Positions 40,723 through 40,941 of a stretch of DNA of 40,941 bases are shown piece after piece. The DNA is taken from IMG/VR virus record IMGVR_UViG_3300031552_000010, positions 1 through 40,941 of that record; one strand, written 5' to 3'. Made by a program: the position numbers and the translations under genes. The stretch is from a virus. Each line of letters begins with the position of its first letter. Within the stretch, counting starts at the first letter, position 1. Below the pieces are notes generated by a model. That model had not been told where the DNA came from. It ran no database searches and saw nothing but the letters and a program-made list of their open reading frames with translations.

Positions 40723-40941
40723 ATGGCTGTCCTTCGATCACCCATCAAGATCATCGGAGGGAAGGGTGTGCTCCGAGGGAAAATCCTTCCCTACCTTCCC
40801 AAGCATCGAGTGTATGTAGAACCGTTCGGTGGTGGGGCCAGTGTGCTGCTGGCGAAGGAGCGCAGTGAAGTAGAAGTCTACAACGATATCGATCCCCGCG
40901 TCGTCATCCTCTTCCAAGTAATCGTGGACGCCAAGAAGCGC
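40723..40941 (+). CDS. D12-class N6-adenine DNA methyltransferase, 3' end outside the window
   Basis: The 73 codons present are open to the right edge. The N-terminus PIKIIGGKG...ILPYLP, motif I VEPFGGGASVLLAK and YNDID are the opening of Dam-type (MethyltransfD12) enzymes, which methylate adenine N6 in DNA from AdoMet. The catalytic DPPY motif would lie beyond the window. In phages such enzymes usually protect the genome from restriction. AdoMet is also the likely substrate pool of the SpeD-like enzyme upstream. Confidence 0.85.
   Translation, partial: MAVLRSPIKIIGGKGVLRGKILPYLPKHRVYVEPFGGGASVLLAKERSEVEVYNDIDPRVVILFQVIVDAKKR

Noticed and set aside
1-40941. tRNA genes, CRISPR arrays, insertion sequences or attachment sites
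   Set aside because: The gaps between genes are too short for most of these and I saw no cloverleaf, regularly spaced repeats, transposase or integrase.

Overview
The window is about 41 kb of a tailed double-stranded DNA bacteriophage genome (Caudoviricetes), probably a large one. Every supported gene lies on the + strand. The genes are packed with 1 to 14 base overlaps (TAATG, TGATG, ATGA) or very short gaps, and TAA, TAG and TGA all serve as stops, so the ordinary bacterial code applies. A candidate spanin with a lipoprotein-like N-terminus points to a Gram-negative host. I cannot name the phage or the host. No terminase, portal, capsid, tail tube, integrase, endolysin or tRNA gene lies in this stretch.

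Region 1 (1-20609) is a long run of tail-fibre, tailspike and appendage genes. It starts with the 3' part of a giant repeat protein (82-84 residue repeats) and a small coiled-coil gene. Next come a beta-propeller-like protein, Ig-rich and modular fibre proteins, and a 1259-residue protein with a pectate-lyase-type beta-helix. Three or four small proteins of unknown function sit between the fibres. Several fibres share modules.

Region 2 (20618-24989) looks like an envelope and lysis cassette. It holds an intact patatin-like phospholipase, a four-helix membrane protein, a holin-like protein with a signal peptide, a clear hairpin terminator, a one-helix membrane protein, a candidate unimolecular spanin, a small Cys-rich protein and a further membrane protein.

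Region 3 (24997-30278) returns to structural genes, with three large appendage or baseplate-like proteins.

Region 4 (30294-40941) is metabolic and replicative. It encodes an S-adenosylmethionine decarboxylase-family enzyme (all four key residues present), a family A DNA polymerase with an N-terminal uracil-DNA-glycosylase-like domain and a C-terminal zinc ribbon, and both subunits of a type II topoisomerase. Between the topoisomerase subunits lie a PD-(D/E)XK nuclease-like protein and a polymerase-beta-type nucleotidyltransferase, joined by start/stop overlaps. A coiled-coil protein follows, and the window ends inside a D12-class adenine DNA methyltransferase.

The points most worth follow-up are the phospholipase/holin/spanin cassette, the SpeD-like enzyme with Thr in place of Glu at the self-cleavage site, the three-part DNA polymerase fusion, and the two enzymes inserted between the topoisomerase genes.
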